This document shows positions 55,801 through 63,496 of a DNA stretch of 64,000 nt, in pieces. The translations under genes and the position numbers were made by a program. The stretch spans positions 100,326 to 164,325 of the forward strand of contig NZ_QQPQ01000011.1 in the NCBI RefSeq assembly GCF_003346715.1. Direction: 5' to 3'. The notes beneath the pieces are model-generated. The model made no database searches. It saw nothing but the letters and a program-made list of their open reading frames with translations, and had not been told where the DNA came from. Position 1 is the first letter of the stretch. The number at the start of each line of letters is the position of its first letter. Source of the stretch: Oceanispirochaeta sp. M1. Lineage in GTDB: Bacteria > Spirochaetota > Spirochaetia > DSM-2461.

Positions 55801-56232
55801 GTCCTTATGCCAGAATACCTGAGCCAGGGTCACCTTCTGACTGAATCCTGCATTGGAAAACACCGCCAAAAGGACAGTGTAACTCCCGGCGTCCCTCAGT
55901 GGGACAGGTTTGGCGGCATAACCGCTGTCGCTTCTCTCGGACTTGTAATATCCCAGCATATAGGAGCGAAGGGAGCGCTCCTTGAACTCGGCCCCCGCCG
56001 CCTTGTTGTAGGACACTTTTCCCGGGGGCACCAGCAGGGTTGTCAGAGCATCGACCAATGTCGATTTGCCTGAACCGATATCCCCGGTCAGAAGGGTATT
56101 CAGGCTGTCTGTCTTCAGGGTCCAAATCTGCTTATGAAAGGTTCCCCAGTTCATCACCTCCAGCTTTTCCAGTCGGAATCCCGCCAGATTGTTCTCAGTG
56201 GCAAAATCCAGGAAATTATCAAAGGAACTCAT
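52855..56232 (-). CDS. jetC: Wadjet SMC-like ATPase JetC
   Basis: A 1125-residue MukB/SMC-like ATPase. Walker A GDIGSGKST is at 50-58, long coiled coils span about 290-450 and 640-960 with a hinge-like globular part between (about 460-640), then the signature SGGQK (1013-1017) and Walker B FVVIDE (1047-1052). It is the DNA loop-extruding motor of type I Wadjet. It overlaps jetB by 4 bp and jetD by 13 bp. All ATPase motifs are intact, which suggests an active system. Confidence 0.93.
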   Translation of the reverse strand: MSSFDNFLDFATENNLAGFRLEKLEVMNWGTFHKQIWTLKTDSLNTLLTGDIGSGKSTLVDALTTLLVPPGKVSYNKAAGAEFKERSLRSYMLGYYKSERSDSGYAAKPVPLRDAGSYTVLLAVFSNAGFSQKVTLAQVFWHKDGIGQPGRFYLVSDQALSIKEHFSGFGSSIKELRKQLRGLSRTEPLFDNFRPYAAAFRRRFGLKNEQALDLFHQTVSMKSVGNLTSFVQDHMLESFAVEPRIEALIQHFDDLNRAHESVIKAREQIDRLQPLSENIDTHKNVSSLRESLRENREDLRSYFAAAKRDLLVERVSRLDQELEKLELKKQGHDQSRRSLQKDRDRLKLAVSENGGDRLEQLKNEKSEAAENYERRLSRYEEYNQQGSALDLPAPSSTAIFLENRKNIDSQLEDLKSCHAHKQNALAECTMEMTVLRKAHRELYEELESLKTRKSNIDLRQIRIRDSLCAALAVDVKSLPFAGELMMIDPDESPWEGAAERLLRSFGLSLLVPDELYARAASWVDKTHLKGRLVYFRVVNGKISTFQESSENSLIHKIRLKGNSPFKDWLEEQLHRRFDYSCCEDMDQFRKSAKALSLSGQIKGSRSRHEKDDRHSLHDRSRYILGWVNDDKIKTLESQLKGLENRIQSMGLDISGLQNQIHDLDVRRDGLNQLKGFGHFDDLNWTFYMEEGTRLDEELSLLEKASDVLKILNDQLIGLEERLLSGERELDSLKDRISRKQSSRDAALDLINDCRNEIEENDLRDGNLRWRELDELRLEVLGNQPLKIENCDSRERDLREWIQKKIDSEDKKLKNLSEKIIREMESFRTDYPVECRDMDAALDGAGEYQSLLNQLLQDDLPRFEEKFKEELNKNTIREIASFQSILSKESQEIRERIEQINKSMSAIEYNKDRYILLEALPASDHEIRTFRQDLRACMENSFTGQENDQYTESKFIQVKEIINRFRGREGLSDLDRRWTRKVTDVRNWFVFAASERWKEDDSEYEHYTDSGGKSGGQKEKLAYTVLAASLAYQFGLEWGEIRSRSFRFVVIDEAFGRGSDESARYGLELFKKLNLQLLIVTPLQKIHIIEPYVSSVGFVHNEEGKYSRLRGMTMEEYSEEKKRWLR

Positions 56233-56855
56233 GACTCATCCTCCCGGGAAACCGCCGGGGCCCTCTCTTTCTCCCCGAACTCTCTGTATTCCTTCAGCCT
56301 AATATCAAACTCATTCAGCCACTGGGCATCGATAAAGACGGATAGAATACGTTGTACTTCCACTCTGTCCCTCTGGTCTCCCAGATAACGGATAAAACTC
56401 AGCTCACTGATTCTCTGAATCCAGGATTCAGCCTTCTTTTGAAACTGAACCTCATTGCTGCTCCGGGGGAAATAGACCGCCAGCATATGGATGATCTCCT
56501 TCTTCTCCAGAATGAGTCGTTCATCGCCGCTATGGGCATCATGCTCGGCCAGCCTTTTCCTGAGAAGAGCCAGCAGAAGGCTCACCGGATAGGAGAGCTG
56601 CCTCCGTGAAATCAAGCGGGGAAGGGGATTCTTTTCATCCTCTCCCACTGACTCTGTGTTCACAAGATAGGCAAACCCTTCGTCTTCGAATAGATGCAGA
56701 TTCAGCCCCAGAAGCTTCATGTAATCTCTGACGGCGGCCTGCAGTTTCAGCAGATCCTGCCATAACAGCGGATTATCGTCTCTGTGTATGACACCCTTCA
56801 GAAGATGAATCAGAAGAAGGGAGAGAGACTCCCCGGTAGATTGAGTATCCCTCAT
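56229..56855 (-). CDS. jetB: Wadjet subunit JetB (DUF4194)
   Basis: A 208-residue DUF4194 protein, the KleisinKITE (MukE-like) subunit that connects JetA to the JetC heads. Winged-helix-like stretches (SRRQLSYPVSLLLALLRKRL; ISELSFIRYLGDQRDRVEV) and usual length support the call. It overlaps jetA and jetC by 4 bp each (ATGA), a tightly coupled operon. Confidence 0.88.
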   Translation of the reverse strand: MRDTQSTGESLSLLLIHLLKGVIHRDDNPLLWQDLLKLQAAVRDYMKLLGLNLHLFEDEGFAYLVNTESVGEDEKNPLPRLISRRQLSYPVSLLLALLRKRLAEHDAHSGDERLILEKKEIIHMLAVYFPRSSNEVQFQKKAESWIQRISELSFIRYLGDQRDRVEVQRILSVFIDAQWLNEFDIRLKEYREFGEKERAPAVSREDES

Positions 56856-58321
56856 CTCTTTTTTTCCTTATTCGTTTTACTGCTGAAATACACCCGGGGC
56901 ATCTGAGCCTTTCTTCTTCTGCCCTCCCGGTCGGTCCATTCCAGAGAGTCCCGGTCCTCATCGCTCACATAAGCGTGACTGTCATCCTCGGCCAGAGACA
57001 CATAGGCCATCAGTTCGGCCAGCCCCTCATCCAGAGGGTGATCCTTTATCAAAGACTTCAGAGTCAGATGATCTTTCTCATTCAGAGATCGGAGAATCCT
57101 CTCTTTTAACAGCCCCTTGTCCACCACAACCTGAGAAAACAGTACAGACGTATCCATCTCGTCTTTTTCGGCCTCCTCCACGCGGCTGTTCAGCTCCTGT
57201 TTTATGGGAATCCTGAACAGAGGCAGTTCCATGGGCATGCGGAGGGCCGCCTTGAAATGATCGACAGACATAAAGGAGGAGGAAGAGGGAGCATCCTCCC
57301 TCAGTTCCAGAGCCCCCTGTTCTATGGAGTTCAACAGCGCCGTGATGCGCCTGTTTTCATGGAGGTTCTGATTCTCAAGATAGCGCCGCAGCTGCCGGGA
57401 TAAAAGGGCCACAGTCCTCTGAGTCTGTTCTCCCGCGGCCATCCAGTCAAAATGGATACGTCTCAGGCGGCGGTCCTCCTGAAACTCACCAAGGGCTTTT
57501 ATGGAAAAAACCCTTTCCAGGAGAGCCGTCAGCTCCTCCTGGCTCTCGGGAGACATCAGAAAGTCCCAGAAACCCTGAAAACTCCGCCCTTCATCCGAGT
57601 TGTTGATGGCATCCTCCTCGCCGAAAATGGCATCCAGAAGACCCCCCTTATCACCCGACCAGGCGGTAATCCGCTCTCGTACCGAACGGTCCAGCTCCCT
57701 GAAATTATGTTCAACCGCTCTGAAATCATGGAGAAGCTCCCTGGCGGTCAGACTGAACTGATGGTACCTTTCTCTCAGCTCCCTGTCATCCAGAAGGGGC
57801 ATATTCCCTTCCTTCACTGCCTCAATTTCCCTGTCCAGACTGGCTCTCTCTTCGCGCAGCTCCGCCAGGCGCAGATCCCGGTCCATCTCCACACCCGTCA
57901 CCATCTGCTTTAAAAGATCAACGCAGGTCATAAGACGGCTTTCTGTCCCTACAAAGGTGGTCGCGGTCAGACTCTCCAGCCATTGAAGAGCCTTCTCGAT
58001 GGCGGGAGTCAGGTCGAAATGGGGCTCGTCCGAGCCCTGTGGATAGAATTTGCGCAGCCAGGCCCTGTCATTGCGGCACCACTCGTCCAGATATCCCCCG
58101 GCCTCCCGAGGAAAGGCATCTTCTCCGGAAGCATCTCTGAGCTGAAACAGATAATCGTCCAAAAGGAGAGTCAGTTCCGTTTCGCTCTGCTCCCTCCGGT
58201 TGGACTGTATAAAGGCCAGGTCCAGAAATCCGGCAATCAGGGGGGCATTGTCGGCGGTCATCAGTCGCCAGGCCGGGTGGTTTTTGCGCATGTTAAGCAA
58301 TGCATAGTATTCAAGACTCAT
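56852..58321 (-). CDS. jetA: Wadjet subunit JetA (DUF3375)
   Basis: A 489-residue DUF3375 protein, the MukF-like kleisin of type I Wadjet. LRKNHPAWRLM at the N-terminus (MSLEYYALLNMRKNHPAWRL) and GSDEPHFDLTPAIEKAL near 95 are family blocks; the coiled stretch around 175-250 and the C-terminal wHTH-like part follow. It is first in the operon. No ribosome site precedes its ATG; a TATATT lies only nine bases upstream, so it may be translated from a nearly leaderless message. Confidence 0.88.
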   Translation of the reverse strand: MSLEYYALLNMRKNHPAWRLMTADNAPLIAGFLDLAFIQSNRREQSETELTLLLDDYLFQLRDASGEDAFPREAGGYLDEWCRNDRAWLRKFYPQGSDEPHFDLTPAIEKALQWLESLTATTFVGTESRLMTCVDLLKQMVTGVEMDRDLRLAELREERASLDREIEAVKEGNMPLLDDRELRERYHQFSLTARELLHDFRAVEHNFRELDRSVRERITAWSGDKGGLLDAIFGEEDAINNSDEGRSFQGFWDFLMSPESQEELTALLERVFSIKALGEFQEDRRLRRIHFDWMAAGEQTQRTVALLSRQLRRYLENQNLHENRRITALLNSIEQGALELREDAPSSSSFMSVDHFKAALRMPMELPLFRIPIKQELNSRVEEAEKDEMDTSVLFSQVVVDKGLLKERILRSLNEKDHLTLKSLIKDHPLDEGLAELMAYVSLAEDDSHAYVSDEDRDSLEWTDREGRRRKAQMPRVYFSSKTNKEKKR

Positions 58322-58323
58322 CA

Positions 58324-58370
58324 GGTATTAAAATATACCACAGCCATTTCTGTTTGACCAAGATATTCGG
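58324..58370 (-). promoter_or_regulatory. Putative jetA promoter and inverted repeat
   Basis: GGTAT-ATTTTA-ATACC (58324-58339) is a perfect 5-bp inverted repeat that includes a -10-like TATATT on the minus strand. TTGGTC, a weak -35, lies 18 bases upstream. Transcription would begin within a few bases of the ATG at 58321. A repressor binding the repeat would block the promoter. Confidence 0.5.
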
Positions 58371-58387
58371 GGTGTATTCCTTACTAG

Positions 58388-58564
58388 GCCGCCCGACATG
58401 GACTTATCAGTCTGGAAGAGGAGGAAGGATGGTTTGTTTACAGGGATAATAGGAATAGCACGGCCCAGGATTATGGATCTCATTTTGCAGAAGATACATT
58501 AATTCTTCTTCCTGCATTTATCCTGGATGCCCGTCACTTAATCAAGGTTATCCAAAATGCCTGA
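58388..58564 (+). pseudogene. Protein-like open frame without a start (relic)
   Basis: Fifty-eight codons are open between stops and read ARHGLISLEEEEGWFVYRDN then NSTAQDYGSHFAEDTLILL. The spacing of RHG, GWFV and RDNRNST recalls an FHA domain, but the match is weak. There is no initiation codon with a ribosome site. Confidence 0.35.
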
Positions 58565-58592
58565 CCTTGACCGTCCGGATCTCCCAGATTAA

Positions 58593-58886
58593 TATTTAAA
58601 TGAAGTCAGAAAAATACTCCAGATCTCTATCCCCAACAGGACCGTCTGGATTTATGGCAGCAGTGATATAGACCTGATCTTTTTTCCTGAGAATCTTGAA
58701 ACATTGATGGATCATCACATAATGACTGAAGAACTTAATCTGCAAGTCTGTCTAAAAAAAATCTTTCAGGAAAGCTCGTTGCCCCTCTTTGGTGATATCC
58801 TGTCATGGTGTGTCATTCCCGGGACATCGATTTCTGCTCTTAACCGGTACGGTCAATCCCTTTTCTGTTCTGAGGTTAGGAAGTAG
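58593..58886 (+). pseudogene. Relic of an MNT-type nucleotidyltransferase
   Basis: A frame open from 58593 reads TVWIYGSSDIDLIFFP, where intact minimal nucleotidyltransferases have YGS plus about eight residues then SDIDL, so the loop is deleted. The end, KKIFQESSLPLFGDILSW, resembles the family's ESSLPFKVDLVDW. The only ATG in frame (58704) is past the active site. Intact members are antitoxins (AMPylators) of HEPN/MNT pairs. Confidence 0.55.
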
Positions 58887-58922
58887 AACACCCAGTTGAT
58901 CGGGAGTCGGTACAAAATAATG
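58869..58922 (-). pseudogene. hipB N-terminal relic
   Basis: The minus strand reads HYFVPTPDQLGVLLPNLR, matching DHFVPTSDQLGILLRNIR, the N-terminus of the intact hipB at 62893-63147, in 14 of 18 positions. The start ATG is now CAT for His, and the rest is lost. Confidence 0.75.
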
Positions 58923-58985
58923 TATTGCTCATTTGAAGCAGTAACCCCTTTTCACCCGTTGAGTTCTTAGCTAAGGGGGATTATA

Positions 58986-59843
58986 ATGAAAAATATGGTG
59001 AACTGGATAAAAGCTACATCTGATATTATGGTACGCGTCCTTTTGGGTCAGGAAGAAAACCTGCCCCTGCTGAAAGATTTTATCAACGCCGTTCTTTTGG
59101 ATAGAGGTTTTTCAGCCCTGGACAGTCTGACCATTGAAAATCCCATCAACATGAGGTCTGTCTTTTATGATAAAGAGACCTTTCTTGATGTGAAAGCCAA
59201 GGACAGCGCAGGGCGGATTTATGATGTAGAAATACAAAGCATCGGCAGCAGAGAGTTTATACAAAGGAGTCTCTACTACTGGGCCAAACTCTATTCAGCT
59301 CAATTGAAAACAGGACATGAATATAAAAAACTTAATCCGGTCATCTGTATAAACCTCCTGGACTTCACCCTGTTTCCTGATAAAAAAGAGGGGCAGTTTC
59401 ACAGCTGTCATATGATTACCGACCTGGATGACCCGGAAACAGTATTAACGGATCATCTGAGAATCCATTATCTTGAATTGCCCCGTATAAAAGTCGATCC
59501 ATCAAGGATTCCAGCAGACAGATTGAACAAGTGGGCCTATTTCTTTAAAGAAGAAGGTATTTTAGAGGAGGATGAAATGAAAATTCTGATAAAAGACGAT
59601 CCCATTTTCGAACAGGCTCATGAAACCTTTAACAAATTCACCGCAGATGACGAGTTAAGGGAAATCTATGAAGGTCGTATGAAATTTAAAAGGGACCAGG
59701 CCCAATTCATGAGTGATGCTAGAGAAGAGGGCAGGGAAGAGTCTATTCATGGTATAGCCACAGCTCTCAAGAAAGATGGAATCTCAATCGATACCATCCA
59801 GAAGGCCACTGGACTTAGCCGGGAAGAAATAGAAAAACTATGA
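58986..59843 (+). CDS. Rpn-family PD-(D/E)xK nuclease (recombination-promoting nuclease/putative transposase)
   Basis: A 285-residue protein of the Rpn/PDDEXK_2 group. FLDVKAKDSAGRIYDVEIQS (about 62-81) has the nuclease pattern D-x(n)-ExQ, and RSLYYWAKLYSAQL follows. SATSDIMVRVLLG at the start (KATSDIMVRVLLGQEEN) is the usual opening. The C-terminal 60 residues (DELREIYEGRMK; DTIQKATGLSREEIEKL) are a helical repeat tail. These proteins cut DNA and can promote RecA-independent recombination, or act in phage defence. GGGGATTATA before the ATG. A partial degraded copy of the 3' end follows. Confidence 0.85.
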   Translation: MKNMVNWIKATSDIMVRVLLGQEENLPLLKDFINAVLLDRGFSALDSLTIENPINMRSVFYDKETFLDVKAKDSAGRIYDVEIQSIGSREFIQRSLYYWAKLYSAQLKTGHEYKKLNPVICINLLDFTLFPDKKEGQFHSCHMITDLDDPETVLTDHLRIHYLELPRIKVDPSRIPADRLNKWAYFFKEEGILEEDEMKILIKDDPIFEQAHETFNKFTADDELREIYEGRMKFKRDQAQFMSDAREEGREESIHGIATALKKDGISIDTIQKATGLSREEIEKL

Positions 59844-59880
59844 CTCCCATAAAATAGAGGGAGTTGTTGAGTAGGAAAAA

Positions 59881-60171
59881 ATGAAAATAATAATACGAGA
59901 CGATCTTCAATTTTTTAAAAGATCTTGAAAGGTTAAACAGATTTACCAATGATGATGAGTTACGGGAAATCTATGAAGGCCGTATGAAATATAGAATGGA
60001 CCAGGCTCAACTCATAAGTGATGCCAGAGACGAAGGATTTGATGAAGGGTTGAAAACACAGTAAGTGATCCTATTCAAAAGACAGTTTCCATATGCAGGA
60101 AAAAAGGGATTTCAACACAAATCATTCAGAAAATAACCGGTTTAAGCCGGGAAGAAATTGAAAAGCTGTAA
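59881..60171 (+). pseudogene. Degraded partial copy of the Rpn gene 3' end
   Basis: MKIIIRDD, then after a frameshift RFTNDDELREIYEGRMKYRM, a stop, another shift and IIQKITGLSREEIEKL with a stop, parallels the last 95 residues of the intact gene upstream. It is a tandem partial duplication, now broken by at least two frameshifts. Confidence 0.85.
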
Positions 60172-60200
60172 GTCTCATCACAGATCAGGAATATAGATAT

Positions 60201-60223
60201 GGGGGAAGTCTCTCCCTCGCTCC
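60201..60223 (+). repeat. Interspersed repeat block E
   Basis: GGGGGAAGTCTC then TCCCTCGCTCC matches block D at 50953-50975 in 22 of 23 bases. It lies in the gap between the Rpn relic and the next gene. Confidence 0.7.
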
Positions 60224-60302
60224 TTGAGATATTTTTGGGATTAGAGTTTTATTCAGTTTGATTATTTTTTCTTAAAGCAGTTAATGAACAGGAAGGGCAT
60301 GA

Positions 60303-61511
60303 ATGAAGTCATACCAGAATATTAAAGATGAATCAGAAGAGTTCAGCGACAGGCTGGAACTGCTGGAAGACCGGGCTATCAGCTGGGGTTTTCGCAAATA
60401 TAAACTGGATAAGGTCTTCATCCGGGAACAGGGTCCTTTCATGGATCGCTTCCAGAATTTCCCCGAGGGATATCAGGAGTTTATGGCCACAAGCTGGCTG
60501 TTTACCCGGATCATAACAGACCCAGCCTTACTGCAGAAATTTGCCCGCAGCGCTCGGGAAGAACTGTTTCCCCCGCAGAACGCTCTTTTGAAAACATGGA
60601 AAAAATCCATCCCTTTCTGGAGCATCTTTATCATAGAAAACCGCCTGGAGAAAGATGTCTTTCGTATAAGGGATGTCATCAAGGAAAAAAGCTATCTGTG
60701 CTGTTCAGGATCTCTGGAGCAGAATCATTTGGAAATCCTGAAACATAGCCAGCCTGTCATCACGACCTTGATCCCCCTGAATTCTGAAGAGGAAGGGCAT
60801 GTTGCCAGCTACGGAATGCTACGCTTCTACAAAGGCTTTAAGGCGAAAGACCTGGTCCGGCTCTACCGCTTTATGGAGGGCCAGCTGGGGACAGGCAGCA
60901 GTTTCAGCAGCTTTGTCCTAAGGCACTATGCCCGGTTTTTTCAGATTGATAATTACATGGAGACCCCTGTTGTGATGCATAGAGAGCACAGGATGGAACG
61001 GATCTTCTCAGAGATCCATCTACCCGGATTTGATCCGTCTCTTTTGACAGTTCCTATGGATACTAAAGAGGATCAGCCCTTCATCCGCCTGCGCCTGAAG
61101 GATAGGTCACTGCCTCTATCAGGAGAAATCCTCTATAACAGGGAATCAGAAGATATTTTTCTCAGCAGCTTCTCCAGGACAGGATACGAAGAGCTGAGGG
61201 TTGCCCTTTCCTCATATCCCATCCCGGAAGAACCCGATTTTCACCTTCCTATCTCTTTATATCTGGCTCTTGAAAAAGATATGGAACTGGATCTACCTGA
61301 TGATCCCTGGAAAGATGTTTTTGGTGAAGAGGAAGCAGACAAAGAAACATCACCGGAGTTGGAGTCCATAAATATCCTGATGGGAGAGGCCGTCACGGCA
61401 CAGAACCGGGGGGAATCCTTCGACCTCTATACCAGGGGTAAGGAGCTGGGGCTCCTCAGTGAAAACATAGACGCCTTGAAAAAAGTCTTCGATAATCTCC
61501 CGAAACCCTGA
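60303..61511 (+). CDS. Hypothetical protein, 402 residues
   Basis: A soluble, charged protein starting MKSYQNIKDESEEFSDRLEL, preceded by CAGGAAGGG. I recognise no domain. An N-terminal helical part (FPEGYQEFMATSWLFTRIIT), a central part with KSYLCCSGSLEQNHLEI, and an acidic C-terminal third ending KVFDNLPKP are seen. It lies in the region of toxin-antitoxin relics, convergent with hipBA, so it may be an accessory or defence protein, which is inference from location only. Confidence 0.6.
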   Translation: MKSYQNIKDESEEFSDRLELLEDRAISWGFRKYKLDKVFIREQGPFMDRFQNFPEGYQEFMATSWLFTRIITDPALLQKFARSAREELFPPQNALLKTWKKSIPFWSIFIIENRLEKDVFRIRDVIKEKSYLCCSGSLEQNHLEILKHSQPVITTLIPLNSEEEGHVASYGMLRFYKGFKAKDLVRLYRFMEGQLGTGSSFSSFVLRHYARFFQIDNYMETPVVMHREHRMERIFSEIHLPGFDPSLLTVPMDTKEDQPFIRLRLKDRSLPLSGEILYNRESEDIFLSSFSRTGYEELRVALSSYPIPEEPDFHLPISLYLALEKDMELDLPDDPWKDVFGEEEADKETSPELESINILMGEAVTAQNRGESFDLYTRGKELGLLSENIDALKKVFDNLPKP

Positions 61512-61573
61512 GGAATAAAACTCTTTCCGGTGCATAAAAAAATTAAGGATTGAGAATCGATTCTACGGCTTTT

Positions 61574-62890
61574 TTACTTAATAAGCCGTCTGGCCGCATC
61601 CTCCATGCCATTTAATATCCTGGTACTCACTAAGTTCGGAAAATTATCCGGCAGCTCCCGGTGAACAGTACTTATTACTCCAGGCAGTGCCTGAAGAACT
61701 TCTTCCAGTAGCTCTGTGCAGCTCTCTACGGGAAATCCTGCAGCCTTGGCAGTGTAATACCAGTGACTTCGGCAGATCTGATCCCAACGATAGGTTTTCC
61801 CGCTTTGTTCATAAACAGCCATGGCCATTTTTGCTCGTTTGGGATGAACTTCATCGGCATTGCTGCCCAGTACCGGATAAAGGGAAAGAACATCATAAAG
61901 AGGAGTCAGGCGATATCGGCTTCCCGGCAGTAGTGATATGCTGAAGTTTTTGGCATGTCCATCCGTTGCAGCCAGAAGGAAAAATAGAATTTGTGACTTA
62001 AAAAAAGTCCTTCTGTCTTTTTCTGCTAAAACAGAACCTCGTAATTTATTCATTATTTCCACAATCCCCGGTCCGCCATCACATTCATATTTTAAGGCGG
62101 AGGGAATACCGGCTGCCTGGCAGAAATCCTCCTGAGGTAATCGGATTATCCAGCTTCTATCTTCAGAAAATCTGCGGTCAAAGCGTTCCACAATTAAGAC
62201 TTTTACATCATTAAAGCTGTCAATGCTGCATTGGGCTGTGTCCATTCCAAAGAGACTAAGTATCCGGCTGCATAACCACTCATTTTCCACGGAACTGCTT
62301 AAATCAATATTTCCATCTCCAATTCTGCCTAATGGCAGTTTGAAAATATGAGTAGTCGGTGTTGTGCCGATGGGAACCATCCATTGCTTTCTCTGTAGTA
62401 AAAATGCTGTTTTTTCCTGGGATCCAGCCAAAGAGATCCGGAAGTCACGGTCCCCTGAATTCCTCAGCAGACCGCCACATCTTGATAAAAGCAGATTACC
62501 AAGAGTTACCTCATCAGCTGCAGTTCCATGTATGCTTTTCAGATTCTCCGGCTTAACATCCGGGGGTAGGAGTTGTATGGCACCAACACAGTCTCTACCT
62601 ATTTCATAAAGAAGATCAAAGGCAGATTTGGAGGATAGGGAATACCGGCTTCTAAGGCGTTGACGAATCTCTTCTGCATCAGGCAGCAGATTATCAAAAA
62701 AGGATTCGACTACCAATCCTTTAAACCGAGCGCTTGTAAGGGGAAGAGAGATCGACAGGGGACGGCTCTCTTTACGGCTAAGCCATCCTGAATCATAGTG
62801 AAATTCATGATCTGCTGCTAATCCCCACTCGCCGACATAGATGCCATTCATCCAAACAGCTAGACTTCGTTTTTCAGCTCTTCTTCCCAT
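61574..62890 (-). CDS. hipA: HipA-type serine/threonine kinase toxin
   Basis: Start set at the ATG at 62890 after GAGGAG; the frame extends to a GTG at 62899. A 438-residue HipA. The N-terminal part has the HipA-N domain; RISLAGSQEKTAFLL (about 155) is the P-loop-like motif, VERFDRR and PQEDFCQ are in place, TDGHAKNFS (about 317) contains the catalytic Asp and metal Asn, and LTPLYDVLS follows. HipA of E. coli phosphorylates glutamyl-tRNA synthetase to cause growth arrest. The target here is unknown. Coupled to hipB two bases upstream. Confidence 0.88.
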   Translation of the reverse strand: MGRRAEKRSLAVWMNGIYVGEWGLAADHEFHYDSGWLSRKESRPLSISLPLTSARFKGLVVESFFDNLLPDAEEIRQRLRSRYSLSSKSAFDLLYEIGRDCVGAIQLLPPDVKPENLKSIHGTAADEVTLGNLLLSRCGGLLRNSGDRDFRISLAGSQEKTAFLLQRKQWMVPIGTTPTTHIFKLPLGRIGDGNIDLSSSVENEWLCSRILSLFGMDTAQCSIDSFNDVKVLIVERFDRRFSEDRSWIIRLPQEDFCQAAGIPSALKYECDGGPGIVEIMNKLRGSVLAEKDRRTFFKSQILFFLLAATDGHAKNFSISLLPGSRYRLTPLYDVLSLYPVLGSNADEVHPKRAKMAMAVYEQSGKTYRWDQICRSHWYYTAKAAGFPVESCTELLEEVLQALPGVISTVHRELPDNFPNLVSTRILNGMEDAARRLIK

Positions 62891-62892
62891 AT

Positions 62893-63147
62893 TCACCACT
62901 CCTCGTCATGAGGCTCATAAACTGTATAGTCTTTTTTATCCAGAATATGGAATTCTCTGTTAAGAAAGGAAAGCAGTTTGAAAAAATTTCCCACACTGCT
63001 GCGCTCTGGAGAGTTTTCTAAAAGAGACACTGTCTTGGGTAAAAGACCGGCACCCCGGGCTGCTTCTGCCTGGGTCAGACCTCTTTCCTTTCTGATATTC
63101 CGCAATAAAATTCCCAATTGATCGCTTGTTGGTACAAAATGATCCAT
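62893..63147 (-). CDS. hipB: HipB-type antitoxin/repressor
   Basis: An 84-residue HTH protein. The helix-turn-helix (LGILLRNIRKERGLTQAEAA to KTVSLLEN, about 12-45) is of the XRE type. It precedes hipA and its stop is one base from the preferred hipA ATG. It should neutralise HipA and repress the operon through the repeats upstream. AAAGGGGAT, which forms part of one such repeat, is also the ribosome site. Confidence 0.88.
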   Translation of the reverse strand: MDHFVPTSDQLGILLRNIRKERGLTQAEAARGAGLLPKTVSLLENSPERSSVGNFFKLLSFLNREFHILDKKDYTVYEPHDEEW

Positions 63148-63151
63148 TAAA

Positions 63152-63222
63152 TATCCCCTTTAAGGTATATAAAATAATTATACCCTATAGGGGTGATTCT
63201 GTAAATATCCCCTCTGGGGTTT
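63152..63222 (-). promoter_or_regulatory. Three HipB-operator-like inverted repeats
   Basis: TATCCCCTTTAAGGTATA (63152-63169), ATACCCTATAGGGGTG (about 63179-63194) and ATATCCCCTCTGGGGTTT (about 63205-63222) share the form AT(A/C)CC-N5/6-GGG(G/T). E. coli HipB binds TATCC-N8-GGATA, so the same type of half-site is seen. The first site overlaps the hipB ribosome site. The spacing and regulation are inferred. Confidence 0.6.
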
Positions 63223-63271
63223 AATCTTTAGACACCATGTGCACAGCCGCGTCCCCATGTCTTAGACCTGA

Positions 63272-63445
63272 GGGTTTAAAGCCTTTATTTTCCTGAAAGA
63301 GGAAGCCATACGGCAGAAAAAGGTCCTCAAGGGGACAAGTGAATCGGTGGCGGGTCAGATAATTGACCTGTCCCGGGATAAAACAGGCCGGAATGACCCC
63401 TGTTCCTATGGGAGTGGGAAGAAATATAAGAACTGCTGCGGCTGA
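63272..63445 (+). pseudogene. Relic ending in a SEC-C zinc motif
   Basis: Fifty-seven open codons after a stop at 63269 end [19 protein letters not shown], an intact SEC-C zinc-binding motif (CxC-type with CC). No start codon precedes it. It is the C-terminal end of a lost SEC-C protein, often found appended to uncharacterised or nuclease proteins. Confidence 0.7.
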
Positions 63446-63496
63446 TTACTCTTATCATTCAGAATCTTCAGGGATAGAAAAATGATTAATACCCTG

